Below are positions 61,350 to 64,000 of a stretch of DNA of 64,000 nucleotides, piece after piece. The DNA comes from Candidatus Rokuibacteriota bacterium. GTDB taxonomy: Bacteria; Methylomirabilota; Methylomirabilia; Rokubacteriales; CSP1-6. The notes below the pieces were generated by a model. That model had not been told where the DNA came from. It was given only the letters and a program-made list of their open reading frames with translations, and ran no database searches. The stretch lies in the NCBI GenBank assembly GCA_016200085.1, contig JACQFL010000038.1:1-64000 (forward strand), read 5' to 3'. The translations under genes and the position numbers were made by a program. How positions within the stretch are numbered: the first letter of the stretch is position 1; every line of letters begins with the position of its first letter.

Positions 61350-62262
61350 AGAGCGCGTCGATGACGAGGTTGACGAACACGATTCCCGAGACCACGACCA
61401 GGTTCACCCCCTGGATCACGGGGTAGTCGCGCTGGTTGATGGCCTCGAAGAGGAAGCGTCCCATCCCGGGCAGGCCGAAGATGGTCTCGATGATCACGGC
61501 GCCGCTGACGATCTGGGCGATCTGGATGCCGAGGACGGTGATCACGGGGATGACCGCGTTGCGCAGGCTGTGCTTGAGCACGACCACCCGCTCGCGGAGC
61601 CCCTTGGCCCAGGCGGTGCGCACGTAGTCCTGGCGCAGCACCTCGAGCAGCATGCCCCGCGTGAGCCGCATCAGCGCGGCGGCGGAGGCGATCCCCAGGA
61701 TGACGCCGGGCAGGACGAACTGCACCAGGTGGCCGATCCGGTCGGCGGAGAACTCGGTGTAACCGGTGACGGGGCGCCATCCCCACCAGATGGCGGGCAG
61801 CACGATCACGAGGGTGGCGACCCAGAAGCCGGGGACGGACAGGCCCAGGATGGCGGCGCTCCGGGCGGTGTAGTCGCGCAGCGTGTCCTGGCGGGTGGCC
61901 GAGATGATCCCGACGGGCAGGGCGATGCAGATGGCGATGCAGATGGCGACGAAGCCGAGCTCCATCGTCACCGGCAGCCGCCGCTGCAGCTCCTCGGTCA
62001 CGGGCCGCCTGGTCCACAGCGACTCCCCGAGGTCGCCACGGACGATGTGGCCGAGCCAGTCGAAGTACTGCACGTAGATCGGGCGGTCGAGGCCGAGCTT
62101 GGCCCGCATCTCGTCCAGGTCCTTGGCGTAGGCCTTCTCCTCGAGCATCAGCTGCACGACGTCGCCGGGGATGAGGCGCGGCAGCGTGAAGACGATCAGC
62201 GAGGCGATGAGCAACGACGGCAGCGCGACGAACAGCCGCTTCACGAGATAACGCTTCAGCAC
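61318..62262 (-). CDS. ABC transporter permease, dipeptide/oligopeptide DppB type
   Basis: 314 aa, six helices. LIASLIVFTLPRLIPGD at the N-terminus, ETIFGLPGMGRFLFEAINQRDYPVIQG and the terminal IDPRIRY are DppB hallmarks, together with the RTAWAKGL EAA-type loop. It pairs with the following DppC permease. The ATPase subunits (DppD/DppF) are not in the window and may lie beyond another gene or elsewhere. Confidence 0.93.
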   Translation of the reverse strand: MLKRYLVKRLFVALPSLLIASLIVFTLPRLIPGDVVQLMLEEKAYAKDLDEMRAKLGLDRPIYVQYFDWLGHIVRGDLGESLWTRRPVTEELQRRLPVTMELGFVAICIAICIALPVGIISATRQDTLRDYTARSAAILGLSVPGFWVATLVIVLPAIWWGWRPVTGYTEFSADRIGHLVQFVLPGVILGIASAAALMRLTRGMLLEVLRQDYVRTAWAKGLRERVVVLKHSLRNAVIPVITVLGIQIAQIVSGAVIIETIFGLPGMGRFLFEAINQRDYPVIQGVNLVVVSGIVFVNLVIDALYATIDPRIRY

Positions 62263-62347
62263 GCGATCCTCGACGTCGGGGGCAGCGAGCGCTGCTCGCG
62301 CCGATACCCCCCCCCGCTCGGGAAGGCGCGCGGGATCATGATCGTGG
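62263..62347 (-). other. hairpin-containing spacer between binding-protein and permease genes
   Basis: GCGAGC-GCT-GCTCGC near 62294-62308 forms a stable stem within the 85-base spacer. Such stems between an abundant binding protein gene and its permease genes commonly lower downstream expression. Confidence 0.4.
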
Positions 62348-63973
62348 TCAGCGATCCAGCCAGGCCGCGGTCAGGCGGCCGCCGATGTCGTAGCCGAGGT
62401 TGGGGGCGTAGTTCTTGAGGGCGCCGTCCCACACCGAGGTGTAGATGGCCGAGGGCACCTGCACGTAGTACTGCTGCTTGGCCAGGTAGCGCTGGATCTC
62501 GTGGATGATGTCGCGCCGCTTGGCCACGTCGAAGGTCCGCCGCTGGCGCACGAGCATGTCGGCGACGACGGGGTCGTGGATGTGGCTCTGGTTCTTCGGC
62601 TCCTCGGGGTAGTACTGGGCGAAGAGGAAGTTGTCGGGCTCGAGGAACGGGGTCTGCGGCCCGTACGTCATCGACGGGAAGTTGCCGTTGAAGCAGGTCG
62701 CGATGTAGGCCCCGTACTCCTTCTGCTCGAGCGTGGCGCTGATGCCGACGTCCTTGAAGGACTTGAGGATGAGCTGCGCGGAGTCGATGAGGACGGTCGA
62801 GCCGTAGGTCGTGAAGCAGATGCTGGCGGTGAAGCCGTTCGCGTAGCCGGCGGCGGCGAGCAGGCGCCGGGCCTCGGCCGGATCGTGCTTGAAGTACCGG
62901 GCGCCCTCGCCGAGCTGGGCCACGGGCAGCGCCCACTCCTTGAGCGCGGCGGGCACGGCGGCGTTGAAGACCCCGGCGCCCTCCAGCACGGCGTCGATGA
63001 GGCCCTGGCGGTCGACGGCGAGCGACATGGCCTGGCGCACGCGCACGTCGCTGAACGGCTTCTGGTCGGTGCGCATGGAGACGTGGCTCATGACGTTGCC
63101 CGGGAACTCGACAACCTTGAGCCCGGGCCGCTTCTGCTTCAGCGCGTCCTTGATCTGGACCCAGTCGACCTTGTTGATGTTCCCCGCCACCGTCTCCACG
63201 CCGATGTCGTACTTGCCGGTCGTGAAGGAGGCCAGGCGCGAGGACGTGTCCTCGTCCACGCTGCCCTCGACGCGGTCGATGTGGGGCAGGCCGGGCAGGA
63301 AGTAGTTCGGGTTGCGCACGAACGTGAGCGACTGGTTCGGCTTGTAGGAGTCGAGCATCCAGGGGCCGGTGCCGATGACGGCCTCGGCCTTCTTGAGGTC
63401 GCCGAACTTGTCGACGCACTCCTTGGCCACGACGGCGATGGCCATCGGCGAGGCGAGCATGTCGAGGAACCACGCGAAGGGCTCCTTGAGCGTGACCTTC
63501 ACCGTGTAGCGGTCGACGGCCTCCACGCGCTCCATCGGGCGGAGCATGTAGGCGTTGGAGTTGCCCTTGACGGTCACGAAGCGCTCGAGGGTGTACTTGA
63601 CGTCCTCCGCCGTCAGCTCCCGGCCGTTCACCGGCGGCTTGTGGTGCCACTTGACGCCGCGGCGGAGCTTGAAGACGTACGTCGTGTCGTTCGGCTGCGT
63701 CCACGACTCGGCGAGGTCGCCCTCCAGCGGGAACGTCCCCGGCGCGACGCCCGGCCCCGTCTTGTGCTTGACGAGCCGGCTGTGCGTGAACGACAGGGCG
63801 ATGTTGGTCTTGAAGGAGATGATCAGCATGTGATCGAAGTGCGGCGGATCGTAGATCCGGACGCTCGCGGTGCCGCCGCGCTTGGGCGTCTGCGCGCGCG
63901 CGGCGGTCGGAAGCGCGGCGCCCCCGAGCGCGGCGCCGCCGAGGGCCAGCAGTTCACGACGGGTCCAGGACAT
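62348..63973 (-). CDS. ABC transporter substrate-binding protein (family 5), Tat-type leader
   Basis: 541 aa. The leader SWTRRELLALGGAALGGAALPTAARA has a twin-Arg and ends at an Ala-x-Ala site, so export in folded form is likely. VKWHHKPPVNGRELTAEDVKYTLE and IGTGPWMLDSYK are family 5 features. It is the binding component for the following DppB/DppC permeases. Sequence 63974-64000 upstream holds GAGAGGCGAC, the ribosome site. Confidence 0.92.
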   Translation of the reverse strand: MSWTRRELLALGGAALGGAALPTAARAQTPKRGGTASVRIYDPPHFDHMLIISFKTNIALSFTHSRLVKHKTGPGVAPGTFPLEGDLAESWTQPNDTTYVFKLRRGVKWHHKPPVNGRELTAEDVKYTLERFVTVKGNSNAYMLRPMERVEAVDRYTVKVTLKEPFAWFLDMLASPMAIAVVAKECVDKFGDLKKAEAVIGTGPWMLDSYKPNQSLTFVRNPNYFLPGLPHIDRVEGSVDEDTSSRLASFTTGKYDIGVETVAGNINKVDWVQIKDALKQKRPGLKVVEFPGNVMSHVSMRTDQKPFSDVRVRQAMSLAVDRQGLIDAVLEGAGVFNAAVPAALKEWALPVAQLGEGARYFKHDPAEARRLLAAAGYANGFTASICFTTYGSTVLIDSAQLILKSFKDVGISATLEQKEYGAYIATCFNGNFPSMTYGPQTPFLEPDNFLFAQYYPEEPKNQSHIHDPVVADMLVRQRRTFDVAKRRDIIHEIQRYLAKQQYYVQVPSAIYTSVWDGALKNYAPNLGYDIGGRLTAAWLDR

Positions 63974-64000
63974 GTCGCCTCTCCGTTCAGACCGCGCGGG

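Overview
The window is one continuous, very GC-rich, densely coded bacterial segment, with many 1-4 base ATGA/GTGA/TGATG overlaps and many GTG starts. No rRNA, tRNA or CRISPR array was seen. The gene content is a squalene-hopene cyclase locus fused to an Mla lipid-transport operon, aerobic-type molybdenum hydroxylases, several orphan ABC solute-binding proteins, F420/LLM oxidoreductases, and CopCD and chromate genes. It fits an uncultured soil or subsurface Gram-negative of the Methylomirabilota/Rokubacteria kind. That assignment is inference from gene content and recalled sequence style, not from a search.

Layout. 1-3168 (minus): start of an IS701-like transposase at the edge, a rhodanese, and a two-subunit Tat-exported molybdenum hydroxylase. 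3244-5265: a broken GNAT gene and a peptide-type solute-binding protein. 5342-9535 (plus): a CoA-type catabolic block (thiolase-fold protein without the nucleophilic Cys, OB/Zn-ribbon partner, F420 LLM oxidoreductase, crotonase, methyltransferase). 9541-13697: a less GC-rich membrane protein, GNAT, DoxX, and two divergent amidohydrolases sharing a palindromic promoter. 13766-19523 (plus): dehydrogenase, double GNAT, CopC-CopD, aldo/keto reductase, VOC protein. 19534-27526: orphan TupA, a heavily frameshifted DUF1835/DUF3658 pseudogene, malate synthase, MFS exporter and a divergent molybdopterin oxidoreductase.

27753-48729 is the core of interest: a lipid island. On the minus strand are inositol-phosphate synthase plus the hopanoid RND exporter HpnN. 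Then comes one tightly overlapping operon, shc-mlaE-mlaF-mlaD-mlaC-phosphonopyruvate decarboxylase-like-nucleotidyltransferase-CDP-alcohol phosphatidyltransferase. Divergent from shc on the plus strand runs a second overlapping operon: carotenoid-type membrane protein-hpnH-unknown-hpnG-hpnA-hpnD-two zinc dehydrogenases-PagL-like deacylase-ispH, closed by a clear intrinsic terminator. Together these could make isoprenoid precursors, squalene and hopanoids, extend the hopanoid side chain, build a phospholipid or phosphonolipid headgroup, and move lipids between the membranes.

48793-63973: a FAH/threonine-synthase-like/tartrate dehydrogenase/hydrolase operon, a non-canonical EF-G paralogue with a tiny overlapping membrane protein, a 31-aa membrane peptide before a TerC protein, a chromate cassette (chrA divergent from chrB) with strong overlapping promoters, a beta-propeller protein, and a dipeptide/oligopeptide ABC importer. 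Recurring features are TANNNT boxes placed 6-8 bases before start codons (probable leaderless transcripts), two large intergenic foldback elements, and a two-copy dispersed GC-rich repeat.
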